Virus record (IMG/VR): IMGVR_UViG_3300017773_000062
Coordinates: 1 to 33,803 of that record
Length of the DNA stretch: 33,803 nucleotides
Direction: 5' to 3' (one strand)
DNA from: a virus
Positions 26,884 through 33,604 of this stretch are shown here, piece by piece; the stretch's first letter is position 1; every line of letters begins with the position of its first letter. Under the pieces are notes generated by a model, which did not search any database, was not told where the DNA came from, and saw only the letters and a list, made by a program, of their open reading frames with translations. Position numbers and translations under genes: made by a program.

Positions 26884-27497
26884 TGGCCCTACAATCATCA
26901 GGTACTATCTCAATTGGAGGTAGTACTTCAGGCAGATCAATCAACTTAGAGTTGAACAGAAGTGCCACAGCTACCAGTAGCCTCGACGAGTCAGCTTTGC
27001 GATCACTAGCGAACCGGTCATCAGGTTCAATCTCGTTAAGCCATTTCTACGGAAAGTCTAACGCCTTAGAAACCCAAGTTGTTAATGTTGGCTATCAAGC
27101 AGGTGGTACATACACTCCTTCATTTTATGGTACAGGCTTTTCTGGCATCGCTATAATGAATAATTCTCTTAGAGATACAGGAAACTGTACTGACGGTACT
27201 CTTGCAGTTAGAAGTAATAAGTACATTGTGAATTTACGTTGGCAAGGATCGGGTTCAAACGCACAAGTCCTTCTTCAGATAATGAACAATGGTTCTAACA
27301 TCACCAACGCAGGTTTTACGACCATGAACATTGCAGGAACTAGTTATCAAAGAAGCAGTGCTACCTTTGCCCACAGTACAGGAACTGGAGCAGGTACGTC
27401 AGCAGGTCAAAGTTCATTTACTTCTTGGACATGGAGTTCATCTTCTAACCCATTCGGTACAACTACTGGAGTCAACAAAACGGTGTCGTTCTCATGA
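26883..27497 (+). CDS. Putative tail-associated structural protein
   Basis: A 204-residue Ser/Thr/Gly/Asn-rich, beta-type protein. The start ([41 protein letters not shown]) and SGSISLSHFYGKS resemble an N-terminal segment seen in tail-tip proteins of aquatic phages, where a beta-sandwich domain follows. The rest (GYQAGGTYTPSFYGTGFSG..) looks like such a sandwich. The start overlaps the S74 fibre stop (TAATG) and its end overlaps the next gene by 4 nt, so it probably belongs to the adsorption apparatus. No enzyme motif is visible. Confidence 0.7.
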   Translation: MALQSSGTISIGGSTSGRSINLELNRSATATSSLDESALRSLANRSSGSISLSHFYGKSNALETQVVNVGYQAGGTYTPSFYGTGFSGIAIMNNSLRDTGNCTDGTLAVRSNKYIVNLRWQGSGSNAQVLLQIMNNGSNITNAGFTTMNIAGTSYQRSSATFAHSTGTGAGTSAGQSSFTSWTWSSSSNPFGTTTGVNKTVSFS

Positions 27498-28297
27498 TTA
27501 CAAGAGATTATACAATTAGAGCGAATGAGTTAGACCCTTCTGAAACATACGCTACTATAAATAAAAACAACACTTACTTTGAGGTTCCTAAAGGCAGTTT
27601 AAGTGAAGATGAAGTCCAACTTAATATAGACAACGCTCTTTTAAATAACGCCCTTACTCACTTTTATAAAACACAGTGTAGGGACGATGTGTACTGCGAC
27701 AAACAAATAGTTCGTCAAGACTATACTACAGGACAGCCTGAAGCACAGTCTCTTATAGAAAAGCTGCAAGAGGTGTTCCCTAATCGTGATGATTGGACAA
27801 GACATCTATACAATGTGGTTGGAGAATACACAGCTTACAGAGAGCCTTACAAAAACAACGGCATCAGCTTTTACAACTTTGGTGTTCAACCTAGTGAAGA
27901 GTTGCTGTTACAGTTTGGTACGTCTTATATGATGACCAACCTGTTAGATTGGTACGGGCTAAAGTTCGACCTTGAAACTAAAGATGTCATACTCAAAGTT
28001 GTTTTCCATGAATACGATGGCGAGTTACCCGAACTTCCTCAGAACCCTGCCAACTTCTTTGCCCACACGCATTATGAAGATGGGACAATGGATGATTGGG
28101 TAGACTATTATGCCTACGCAACTCCTAAACTTATTAGGCAGTTCTGTGAAGATAAAGGTTTATCCTATCCTCTACCGCCTACAACACATACAGAGTGTGA
28201 TGTAGTTTGGTGTTGGGGCTTTGTGTTCAATCGCAAGACTCTAGAATACGGTCCTGTAAAAGCCTACGCTCGTTACAACCTACCAGACGAGGCTTAG
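27494..28297 (+). CDS. Hypothetical protein in tail-fibre operon (267 aa)
   Basis: An acidic, Tyr/Trp/Cys-containing 267-residue protein that I do not recognise. It starts MITRDYTIRANELDPSETYA. It has several Cys and His residues (KTQCRDDVYCDKQ, FAHTHYEDGTMDDW, HTECDVVWCW), which could bind metal, but no known motif fits. It overlaps the preceding tail gene (ATGA) and precedes the lysis genes, so it may be a tail accessory or fibre assembly protein. It carries the only GCTGC found in the window (27763-27767), which hints at a different history from its neighbours. Confidence 0.65.
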   Translation: MITRDYTIRANELDPSETYATINKNNTYFEVPKGSLSEDEVQLNIDNALLNNALTHFYKTQCRDDVYCDKQIVRQDYTTGQPEAQSLIEKLQEVFPNRDDWTRHLYNVVGEYTAYREPYKNNGISFYNFGVQPSEELLLQFGTSYMMTNLLDWYGLKFDLETKDVILKVVFHEYDGELPELPQNPANFFAHTHYEDGTMDDWVDYYAYATPKLIRQFCEDKGLSYPLPPTTHTECDVVWCWGFVFNRKTLEYGPVKAYARYNLPDEA

Positions 28298-28298
28298 A

Positions 28299-28577
28299 AT
28301 GAATATGGATGATCTTAAACGACTCGATAGGATAGAAAACAAGATAGATAAGCTAGTGGAAGTTGTAGCTTCCCTAGCCCGTCTTGAAGAACGAATGGAT
28401 GCTGTTGTCCAACGTGTCGATAGACATGAGTATAGACTTGACGATCAAGAGCAACACACAGAAGTCTTGACCGAAAAGGTAAACGAAAACACATCATCTC
28501 GAAATGCACTTGAAAGGTTCGTATGGCTAGTCGTTGCCGCAATAGCATCGACAGTAGCTTATATGTTCCGAGAATAG
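28299..28577 (+). CDS. Coiled-coil protein with C-terminal membrane anchor (possible XhlA-like lysis protein)
   Basis: A 92-residue protein. Residues 1-70 have heptad-like coiled-coil character (IENKIDKLVEVVASLARLEERMD, then DRHEYRLDDQEQHTEVLTEKV), and residues 74-89 (FVWLVVAAIASTVAYM) form one membrane helix. This layout is like XhlA-type proteins that act with holins in host lysis. It sits directly before the holin and endolysin genes. Assignment rests on topology and neighbours only. A membrane-anchored structural role is the alternative. Confidence 0.65.
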   Translation: MNMDDLKRLDRIENKIDKLVEVVASLARLEERMDAVVQRVDRHEYRLDDQEQHTEVLTEKVNENTSSRNALERFVWLVVAAIASTVAYMFRE

Positions 28578-28586
28578 GAGACATCA

Positions 28587-28985
28587 ATGTTACAATCACT
28601 AATAGGCCCTGTATCGGGCCTTCTTGACAAATTTATAGAGGACAAAGATAAAAAGAATGCTATCGCTTTTGAACTTTCTACGATGGCTGAGAGACACGCT
28701 CAAGAACTTGCAAAAGCCCAACTTGAAGTTAATAAGACTGAAGCGGCACACAAGTCGCTATTCGTCAGCGGTTGGCGACCTGCCGTGGGGTGGGTGGCTG
28801 TACTTGGTATGGCGAGTAACTTCTTGGTTATACCAATGGCAAACTTTACGCTTGCTTTGGTTGACTCTACGATCACTGTCCCAATCCTTGATTTAAGTCA
28901 AATGATGCCAGTACTACTTGGTATGCTAGGTCTTGGTGCAATGAGAACCGCAGAAAAAGTTAAAGGAGTTCAAAGAGACAAATGA
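28587..28985 (+). CDS. Holin (GTA_holin_3TM-like)
   Basis: A 132-residue membrane protein. After an amphipathic start (LIGPVSGLLDKFIEDKDKKNAI) comes a helical, charged stretch (to about 55). Then the signature LFVSGWRPAVGWVAVLGMASN and a hydrophobic helix, a short loop, and a second hydrophobic segment (MMPVLLGMLGLGAMRTAEK). The F-x-x-GWRP-x-x-GW pattern is that of the GTA_holin_3TM family. It would make membrane lesions that release the endolysin, whose gene overlaps its stop by 4 nt. AGGAG is the ribosome site. Confidence 0.85.
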   Translation: MLQSLIGPVSGLLDKFIEDKDKKNAIAFELSTMAERHAQELAKAQLEVNKTEAAHKSLFVSGWRPAVGWVAVLGMASNFLVIPMANFTLALVDSTITVPILDLSQMMPVLLGMLGLGAMRTAEKVKGVQRDK

Positions 28986-29332
28986 GCAACTTCATATACT
29001 TTGACAAAGAAGATTTCCGTTGCATGGAGACAGGCAACAACGAGATCAAAGACGAGTTCATACATAAACTAGATACCCTAAGAGAAGTATGTGGCTTCCC
29101 GTTTATCGTAACCAGTGGCTATCGTGATCCCACTCACAGTGCGGAGCGACATAAGCCTAACGGTGGCGGTACGCATACCAAAGGGATTGCCGCTGACATC
29201 AAAGTGTCAGGAGGCGCACAGCGTATGAAGATCGTTAAGTTTGCAACATCTATGGGTTTCTCTGTAGGCGTAGCTAAAACATTTGTCCATGTGGACATCA
29301 GAGATACCGAAGCAATGCTTTGGTGTTATTAA
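28982..29332 (+). CDS. Endolysin, peptidase M15-type (peptidoglycan peptidase)
   Basis: A 116-residue zinc peptidase of the M15 family (D-Ala-D-Ala carboxypeptidase-like), which cleaves peptidoglycan peptides. The core SGYRDPTHSAERH..GGGTHTKGIAADIK supplies zinc ligands H65 and D72. FVHVDIRD supplies H103. There is no signal peptide, so release depends on the holin encoded just upstream (4-nt overlap). This replaces the amidase lysozyme (gp3.5) of T7, which is not found in the window. Confidence 0.93.
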   Translation: MSNFIYFDKEDFRCMETGNNEIKDEFIHKLDTLREVCGFPFIVTSGYRDPTHSAERHKPNGGGTHTKGIAADIKVSGGAQRMKIVKFATSMGFSVGVAKTFVHVDIRDTEAMLWCY

Positions 29333-29341
29333 GGAGTAATC

Positions 29342-29593
29342 ATGGCTAAGTTAAATAAAGACAGCCTCAAGGTAAACAAACCTAGAGCCACCCCCAGTCA
29401 CAAAACTAAATCTCATGTCGTTAAGACACGAGTTGGCGGTAAGTTAAAGATTATCCGCTTTGGTGAGCAGGGTGCTAAGACAAACAGAAGTGCCAAGCAA
29501 CGTAAGGCGTTTAGAAGCCGCCACGGTAAGAACATTGCCAAAGGTAAATCATCAGCCGCTTACTGGGCTAATCGTACAAAATGGAAGGGTTAA
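29342..29593 (+). CDS. Conserved small basic phage protein, function unknown
   Basis: An 83-residue, strongly basic protein (MAKLNKDSLKVNKPRATPSH, then SHVVKTRVGGKLKIIRFGEQ and RKAFRSRHGKNIAKG, ending AAYWANRTKWKG). The IRFGEQG...R(K/S)xFRSRHxKNIxKGKxSxAYWA pattern is widespread in tailed phages near packaging or structural genes, but I know of no function. Charge suggests nucleic-acid binding. AAGGAG gives the ribosome site. It starts 9 nt after the endolysin and ends just before the small terminase gene. Confidence 0.8.
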   Translation: MAKLNKDSLKVNKPRATPSHKTKSHVVKTRVGGKLKIIRFGEQGAKTNRSAKQRKAFRSRHGKNIAKGKSSAAYWANRTKWKG

Positions 29594-29594
29594 T

Positions 29595-29816
29595 ATGTCT
29601 AAAGATCGTGAAGTTATCGACACATTGCACGAGGCTCTCGCTAAAGACCTTCTCGTAAGAGTACAGTCAGGCGAAGCTACTGCATCAGAACTAGCCGTAG
29701 CCGCTAAGTTCCTTAAAGACAACAACGCTAGTCTCGACATTATCCAAGCAGAGTCCACGATGGGCAACCTGCTAGAGGCTCTACCGTTTCAACCAAAGAT
29801 CGTAGGTAAAGAATAA
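29595..29816 (+). CDS. Terminase small subunit (T7 gp18-like)
   Basis: A 73-residue helical protein starting MSKDREVIDTLHEALAKDLL and including ATASELAVAAKFLKDNNASLD, a pattern common in small terminase subunits of T7-like aquatic phages. It would recognise genome ends and load the large subunit. T7 gp18 is 89 residues. I chose the ATG at 29595 (GGAAGGG upstream) because it directly follows the previous stop and begins the helical region. Its stop overlaps the HNH-like gene by one base (TAATG). Together with gene order this makes the assignment good. Confidence 0.8.
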   Translation: MSKDREVIDTLHEALAKDLLVRVQSGEATASELAVAAKFLKDNNASLDIIQAESTMGNLLEALPFQPKIVGKE

Positions 29817-30040
29817 TGGCTAGAAATTACCGCAAAGAGTATGACAACTACCACAAGCAACCCGAACAACGCTTACGGAATGCCGCACGGAAACGTGCAA
29901 GACGTAAAGTGATCCGTGAGAAAGGTGAAGCGGCTGTACAAGGTAGAGATGTCGATCATGTAGATCGTAACCCAAAGAATAATGCTACTAGCAACTTACG
30001 CATTATGTCTAAGAAAAAGAATAGGAGTCGAAATGGCTAA
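29816..30040 (+). CDS. Small HNH-endonuclease-like protein
   Basis: A 74-residue basic protein. The C-terminal half has an HNH-like core: GRDVDHVDRNPKNNATSNLR. The first His (H48) and the NN..NL pattern are present, while the last position of the motif seems to be Asn rather than His (KKKNRSRN). HNH genes beside terminases are known in other tailed phages, and in HK97 such a nuclease assists cleavage during packaging. It lies between the terminase subunits, overlapping the first by one base. Catalytic competence is uncertain. Confidence 0.75.
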   Translation: MARNYRKEYDNYHKQPEQRLRNAARKRARRKVIREKGEAAVQGRDVDHVDRNPKNNATSNLRIMSKKKNRSRNG

Positions 30041-30161
30041 GAAAGGTTTATACGCAAACATTAATGCAAGAAAAAAGAAAGGTATCAGTCGTACAAAGAA
30101 GAACTCAACTGTATCTAATAAAGCCTACGCAAGCATGAAGATAGGCTTCAAGAAAAAATAA
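30033..30161 (+). CDS. Very small basic conserved phage protein (42 aa)
   Basis: The ORF encodes MAKKGLYANINARKKKGISR and ends KAYASMKIGFKKK. The MAKKGLYANIxAR(K/R)K start is very common in short phage proteins (DUF6321-like), whose function is unknown. GGAG lies 7-8 nt upstream, and the gene overlaps the HNH-like gene by 8 nt and ends 10 nt before the large terminase. It is highly Lys-rich. Confidence 0.8.
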   Translation: MAKKGLYANINARKKKGISRTKKNSTVSNKAYASMKIGFKKK

Positions 30162-30171
30162 GGAACTCAAG

Positions 30172-31851
30172 ATGAACACACAAATGCCTCAAGAGTTACA
30201 TGACTTCAGGAACTTCCTGTTTATTGTATGGAAGCATCTGGCACTACCAGACCCGACAGAAGTACAATATGACATGGCCGAGTATCTCCAGAATGCTCCT
30301 AGACGAGCAATCATTGAGGCATTCCGTGGAGTTGGTAAGAGTTACATCACTGCCGCCTTTGTTGTCTGGAAACTACTACTTGATCCTGAGATTAAGTTTA
30401 TGGTTGTCTCCGCATCAAAGGCTAGAGCAGATGACTTCTCCACATTCACCCAACGTCTGATTATGGAACTACCAATGTGTAGTCACCTAATCGCTAAAGA
30501 TCACCAACGGTGGTCTAAGATTGCATTTGACGTTGGCCCTGCAAAGGCATCAGGTTCCGCTAGTGTTAAGTCTGTCGGTATCACAGGACAGCTTACAGGT
30601 TCTCGTGCTGACATTATTATTGCCGATGACGTTGAAGTCCCTAACAACAGTATGACCCACATGATGCGTGAGCGTCTTGCAGAAGCTGTTAAGGAGTTTG
30701 ACGCTGTACTCAAGCCAGAGGGTAAGATACTTTACCTTGGTACACCACAGTGCGAAATGAGTCTTTATAATACACTCACAGAGCGTGGTTATCAAATGCG
30801 AGTATGGCCCGCACGTTACCCCACCGCAGAACGCGCTGAGAAGGCGTATGGGAGTCGTTTAGCTCCTATCCTATACGATAAGATGTCCTATAGTGACAAG
30901 CCGTTAGACGGCCAACCAGTAGACCCTAAGAGGTTCGATGCTGATGACCTGTTAGAACGGGAACTCAGCTACGGTAAATCTGGATTCGCACTACAGTTTA
31001 TGCTCGACACAAGCCTCAGTGATCTTAACAAATACCCACTGAAGCTAAGTGATCTTATGGTCATGTCGTGTGACGAGAAGAAAGCACCAGAGAAGCTAGT
31101 GTATGGCATTATGAAGGAGATTAAAGACCTCCCTAATGTCGGACTAGCGGGTGACAAGTACTACGCCCCAGAAGCCATTGTAGGAGACTACATAGACTAC
31201 ACTGGATCGCTACTGGTCATTGACCCGTCAGGTAGAGGTTCGGATGAAACCGCTTACGCAGTCGTTAAGATGCTAAACGGTTACTTATACGTGGTTGAGT
31301 GTACTGGCGTTGACGGTGGTTATAACCAGACTGCTCTACAGCATCTTTCCAATGTGGCGAAGAAACACCAAGTTAACGCTGTGTTGATTGAGAGTAACTT
31401 TGGTGACGGTATGTTTACAGAACTACTGAAGCCCATACTAAACAAGACGTACTCTGTCTCAATCGAAGAGGTACGCCACAGCAAGCAGAAAGAACTACGT
31501 ATCATCGACACACTAGAACCCATCCTGAACCAACACAGGCTCATTATAGACCCCAAGGTTATCCAACAGGATTACGACAGTGTACAGAAGTACCCCGCAG
31601 AACAAGCACAACGCTACATGCTTACCTACCAACTATCCAGAGTCACTAGAGACAGAGGTTCACTGGCACATGACGATAGGTTAGATGTACTAGCAATGGC
31701 TGTTAAGTACTACGTAGATCAAATGGCCGCTGATGTTAACTTAATGATGGACGAGCGTAAGGAAGAAGTCTTACGTCAGGAACTCGATAAGTTCATTGGT
31801 GGATTCAATATAGGCAACAAGGGTAGACCAACAGCCCTTACTGCATTCTAA
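30172..31851 (+). CDS. terL: Terminase large subunit (T7 gp19-like)
   Basis: The 559-residue packaging motor (T7 gp19: 586) has an ATPase with Walker A FRGVGKS (51-57), Walker B ADIIIADDVE (146-155), and a motif III-like YLGTPQ. The C-terminal RNase H-like nuclease has VIDPSGRGSDET (D351), LIESNFGDG (E407) and AHDDRLDVLAMAV (D501, D502, D505). It pumps DNA into the procapsid and cuts the concatemer. AAGGAACT is the ribosome site. It is the last packaging gene in the cluster. Confidence 0.96.
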   Translation: MNTQMPQELHDFRNFLFIVWKHLALPDPTEVQYDMAEYLQNAPRRAIIEAFRGVGKSYITAAFVVWKLLLDPEIKFMVVSASKARADDFSTFTQRLIMELPMCSHLIAKDHQRWSKIAFDVGPAKASGSASVKSVGITGQLTGSRADIIIADDVEVPNNSMTHMMRERLAEAVKEFDAVLKPEGKILYLGTPQCEMSLYNTLTERGYQMRVWPARYPTAERAEKAYGSRLAPILYDKMSYSDKPLDGQPVDPKRFDADDLLERELSYGKSGFALQFMLDTSLSDLNKYPLKLSDLMVMSCDEKKAPEKLVYGIMKEIKDLPNVGLAGDKYYAPEAIVGDYIDYTGSLLVIDPSGRGSDETAYAVVKMLNGYLYVVECTGVDGGYNQTALQHLSNVAKKHQVNAVLIESNFGDGMFTELLKPILNKTYSVSIEEVRHSKQKELRIIDTLEPILNQHRLIIDPKVIQQDYDSVQKYPAEQAQRYMLTYQLSRVTRDRGSLAHDDRLDVLAMAVKYYVDQMAADVNLMMDERKEEVLRQELDKFIGGFNIGNKGRPTALTAF

Positions 31852-31860
31852 GAGGACATT

Positions 31861-32334
31861 ATGGTAACTGAAATAGCACTGGCTGTAAAAGCCGCACACT
31901 CTAGTGTCCAATTTATCACTAAAGCGGTCAACGCAGGTCACGATGTAATGGACTTGACTGACCGCATCGGTGCATTCTTTGACGCTAAGGAACAAGTACA
32001 GGAAGCAGAGATAGCTTCTAAGAACCCATCAATAGCCGCTAAACTACTCGCAGGAGGTTCTGTAGAGTCTCAAGCGTTACAGATCACATCTGCCAAGTAC
32101 AAGATAGCAGAGCAGGAGAAACAACTTAGAGAGATCATTATGATCTATGGGGGTGGTGAGAAGTTCTACGCAGATATGCTGAGAGAACGTAGGAACATAC
32201 GTGAAAGACGACTGACTGCCGCACGTAAGAAGGCTGAAAGGAAGAAGATGATCCTTGATTGTACACTTATAGCCCTAGTGACACTGGCAGGTGCTACGAC
32301 AATCCCTGTGTTTACTGTGTGGTTATTGGAATAA
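31861..32334 (+). CDS. Membrane-anchored coiled-coil protein, function unknown
   Basis: A 157-residue protein. Residues 1-45 are helical and partly hydrophobic. The middle (YKIAEQEKQLREIIMIYGGGEKFYADMLRERRNIRERRLTA, given in parts: EKQLREIIMIYGGG, RERRNIRERR) is a charged coiled coil. The C-terminal 25 residues (LDCTLIALVTLAGATTIPVF) form one membrane helix. Similar proteins occur in several phages next to packaging or structural genes with no known role. A spanin-like lysis function or an inner-membrane anchor is possible, but I see no lipobox. It starts 9 nt after the large terminase and ends the late operon. Confidence 0.75.
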   Translation: MVTEIALAVKAAHSSVQFITKAVNAGHDVMDLTDRIGAFFDAKEQVQEAEIASKNPSIAAKLLAGGSVESQALQITSAKYKIAEQEKQLREIIMIYGGGEKFYADMLRERRNIRERRLTAARKKAERKKMILDCTLIALVTLAGATTIPVFTVWLLE

Positions 32335-32336
32335 TT

Positions 32337-32366
32337 TATCAACCCCAGGTTTTTGATAGTTATTTT
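32337..32366 (+). terminator. Possible terminator at the end of the late operon
   Basis: TATCAACC can pair with GG...TTGATA around a CCA loop with a bulge of three T, starting 3 nt after the last late gene. T-rich sequence follows (GTTATTTTC). The stem is imperfect, so this is tentative. Confidence 0.35.
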
Positions 32367-32528
32367 CTAAGGTTCCCCTATTAGTGGTGTGTTTATACAT
32401 ACATACAATAGATAAGCAGTGGTGGTAGGTCACTAAGGATACTAAAGTATACTTAAAGATGGCTAGATTTCCATAGGATACCACCCCCACACCCCCACAT
32501 TAAAGATTCTTGACGGTACTGAGGTATC

Positions 32529-32595
32529 GTTACTGCGGGTAACAAAGTGCTACGCAGAGACTTTTGTGTCTCCAACCTTCCCCCTAAGAGCGTAG
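32529..32595 (+). repeat. Cluster of three stems in the non-coding region
   Basis: GTTAC (32529-32533) pairs with GTAAC (32539-32543). CTACGC (32550-32555) pairs with GCGTAG (32590-32595) and encloses GAGAC (32557-32561) with GTCTC (32568-32572). The nested arrangement suggests a folded RNA or a DNA end signal. No match to a known RNA family is recognised. Confidence 0.45.
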
Positions 32596-32650
32596 TCGTA
32601 CAAAAAGCCCGTCCTTAATTTGGCAGAAAAATCTGAAGAGGTTATTCGCA

Positions 32651-32725
32651 CGGCACTGCCGAGGGTCTCCCCCATGCCTGATAGAGTACCAACACAAAAG
32701 AGGCCGGTGGTGGTCTCCAGTGCCG
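32651..32725 (+). repeat. Long-range inverted repeat
   Basis: CGGCACTG at 32651-32658 and CAGTGCCG at 32718-32725 are perfect inverted repeats 59 bp apart, with GGTCTCC repeated inside both shoulders. It could close a structured domain of about 75 nt. Confidence 0.45.
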
Positions 32726-32812
32726 CAAGCCATGCCGCATGATCTCCCTAGGGCGGTTTAGTGTTCACCATGCATGCGACTATTAATCTAGTGCTACCTA
32801 TCCGGTGGATTT

Positions 32813-32828
32813 TCTTTACATGTAAAGA
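32813..32828. promoter_or_regulatory. 16-bp palindrome TCTTTACATGTAAAGA, copy 1 (candidate operator)
   Basis: A perfect palindrome of 16 bp found three times in the window and nowhere else that I can see. This copy is 55 bp (centre to centre) upstream of copy 2, in front of the early promoter. Such sites usually bind a symmetric dimer, for example a repressor or activator. No such protein is identified here. Confidence 0.6.
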
Positions 32829-32867
32829 TTCTATTGTGTCTGTTTGTCTTTTCTATCGGTTGTTTTT

Positions 32868-32883
32868 TCTTTACATGTAAAGA
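32868..32883. promoter_or_regulatory. 16-bp palindrome, copy 2 (candidate operator)
   Basis: Identical to copy 1. It lies 22 bp upstream of the -35-like TTGTGT at 32906, a normal place for an activator or a repressor site close to the early promoter. Confidence 0.6.
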
Positions 32884-32905
32884 TTATTTAATTGTCCAGA
32901 TGGGG

Positions 32906-32935
32906 TTGTGTTTAGAATCGCTTTAGGTTTATAAT
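32906..32935 (+). promoter_or_regulatory. Sigma70-like early promoter
   Basis: A perfect -10 box TATAAT (32930-32935) is preceded by TTGTGT (32906-32911) with an 18-bp spacer. Transcription would start near 32942 and read the gene at 33011. Host-type promoters are expected upstream of the early genes of T7-like phages, because the phage polymerase is not yet made. Confidence 0.65.
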
Positions 32936-32941
32936 AAGGCC

Positions 32942-32964
32942 AATGGCGAGAAAAGCCATTTTTT
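32942..32964 (+). terminator. Hairpin with T run at the promoter start point
   Basis: AATGGC (32942-32947) pairs with GCCATT (32955-32960) around GAGAAAA and runs into TTTTTT (32959-32964). It looks like a terminator but begins almost at the expected +1 of the early promoter. It may stop transcripts arriving from upstream, or form a protective 5' hairpin on early mRNA. Confidence 0.5.
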
Positions 32965-33010
32965 AACCCTAAATGAGAATCATTATCAACTAACTTTAAG
33001 AGGCTACACC

Positions 33011-33604
33011 ATGACAACTTTTAACCTAGATACTGCATTGACTGCTACAACTGATACCAAAGAAATCGCAAAGCAGAAGCGCGATGTTAAAAAGACATTT
33101 AAAGCATTTGAGAATAGTGCTAAGAGCGCCGCTAGTGCATGCCAAATGTTGTTCGACAATTTCGCCCATTGCTTTGATGGGGAAGATCAGGCCAAACCCT
33201 TTACCCTTGCAAAGAAAAAATGGTTTGAGGCTACCGGCTTTAAGAATGCCGAGACTATGAAAAATGAAACCGGCTTAAACCTTTCGGCTTACTTCTCTAT
33301 GATGAAATGGGGAGCGGCTCAATTCGACCAAACTTTCACAAAGTTTAATGACCTACGCACTGCCTATGACAACCGTCCAAAGGTTAAACCAGTAAAGCCA
33401 TCAAAGGCCGGATCTGGTGCAGGTAATGGCGAAAGTGAATCAGCCGATCCAGTAGCCAACATTCCAGAAGTTACTGGCCTGCTACTGGAAGCCATCAACA
33501 AGGCTAGCCAATTGAAGCCAGACCTTCAGAATATTCTGGCTCTTGAAATGATGGAAGCCATCACCAAAGCGCAAGCCGATCTGAAAATTAAGAAGGCCGC
33601 ATAA
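33011..33604 (+). CDS. Putative early protein, function unknown (197 aa)
   Basis: A Lys- and Ala-rich, mainly helical protein starting MTTFNLDTALTATTDTKEIA. Residues 18-115 look like a helical domain (QKRDVKKTFKAFENSAKSAAS, in parts; WFEATGFKNAETMKNE; LSAYFSMMKWGAAQFDQTF). A Pro/Lys/Gly/Ser linker (about 118-147) leads to a short helical end (LLLEAINKASQLKPDLQNIL). I recognise no family or DNA-binding motif. It has its own promoter, an AAGAGG ribosome site 7 nt upstream, and copies of the 16-bp palindrome on both sides. Its DNA contains CCGG at a much higher rate than the rest of the window. Confidence 0.8.
   Translation: MTTFNLDTALTATTDTKEIAKQKRDVKKTFKAFENSAKSAASACQMLFDNFAHCFDGEDQAKPFTLAKKKWFEATGFKNAETMKNETGLNLSAYFSMMKWGAAQFDQTFTKFNDLRTAYDNRPKVKPVKPSKAGSGAGNGESESADPVANIPEVTGLLLEAINKASQLKPDLQNILALEMMEAITKAQADLKIKKAA

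Larger units (their letters stand above)
32335..33010. other. 676-bp non-coding region: candidate genome end/early control region
   Basis: No convincing gene is present. From left to right it holds a bulged hairpin just after the stop (32337-32358); GTGGTGGTA and TACCACC segments able to pair over about 60 nt (about 32420 and 32480); three stems at 32529-32543, 32550-32595 and 32557-32572; an 8-bp inverted repeat CGGCACTG/CAGTGCCG at 32651-32658 and 32718-32725; two 16-bp palindromes; a sigma70-like promoter; and a hairpin with a T run. In T7-like phages the genome ends (direct terminal repeats) lie in this place, between terminase and early genes. The window shows it as continuous, as expected of a circularised assembly or concatemer. 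Confidence 0.6.

Noticed and set aside
28603-28620. Hairpin AGGCCC/GGGCCT in the holin start as a terminator
   Set aside because: It lies inside the coding sequence, has no T run, and a stop there would cut off the lysis and packaging genes.
31125-31145. CTCCCTAATGTCGG in the large terminase gene as a promoter copy
   Set aside because: Partial, needs a gap in alignment, and lies inside a conserved coding region.
32672-32740. 22-codon frame starting ATGCCTGATAGAG in the non-coding region
   Set aside because: Very short, weak ribosome site, and its sequence takes part in inverted repeats.
32640-32770. tRNA or known structured RNA in the non-coding region
   Set aside because: No T-arm, anticodon arm or acceptor pairing could be found; only isolated stems are visible.
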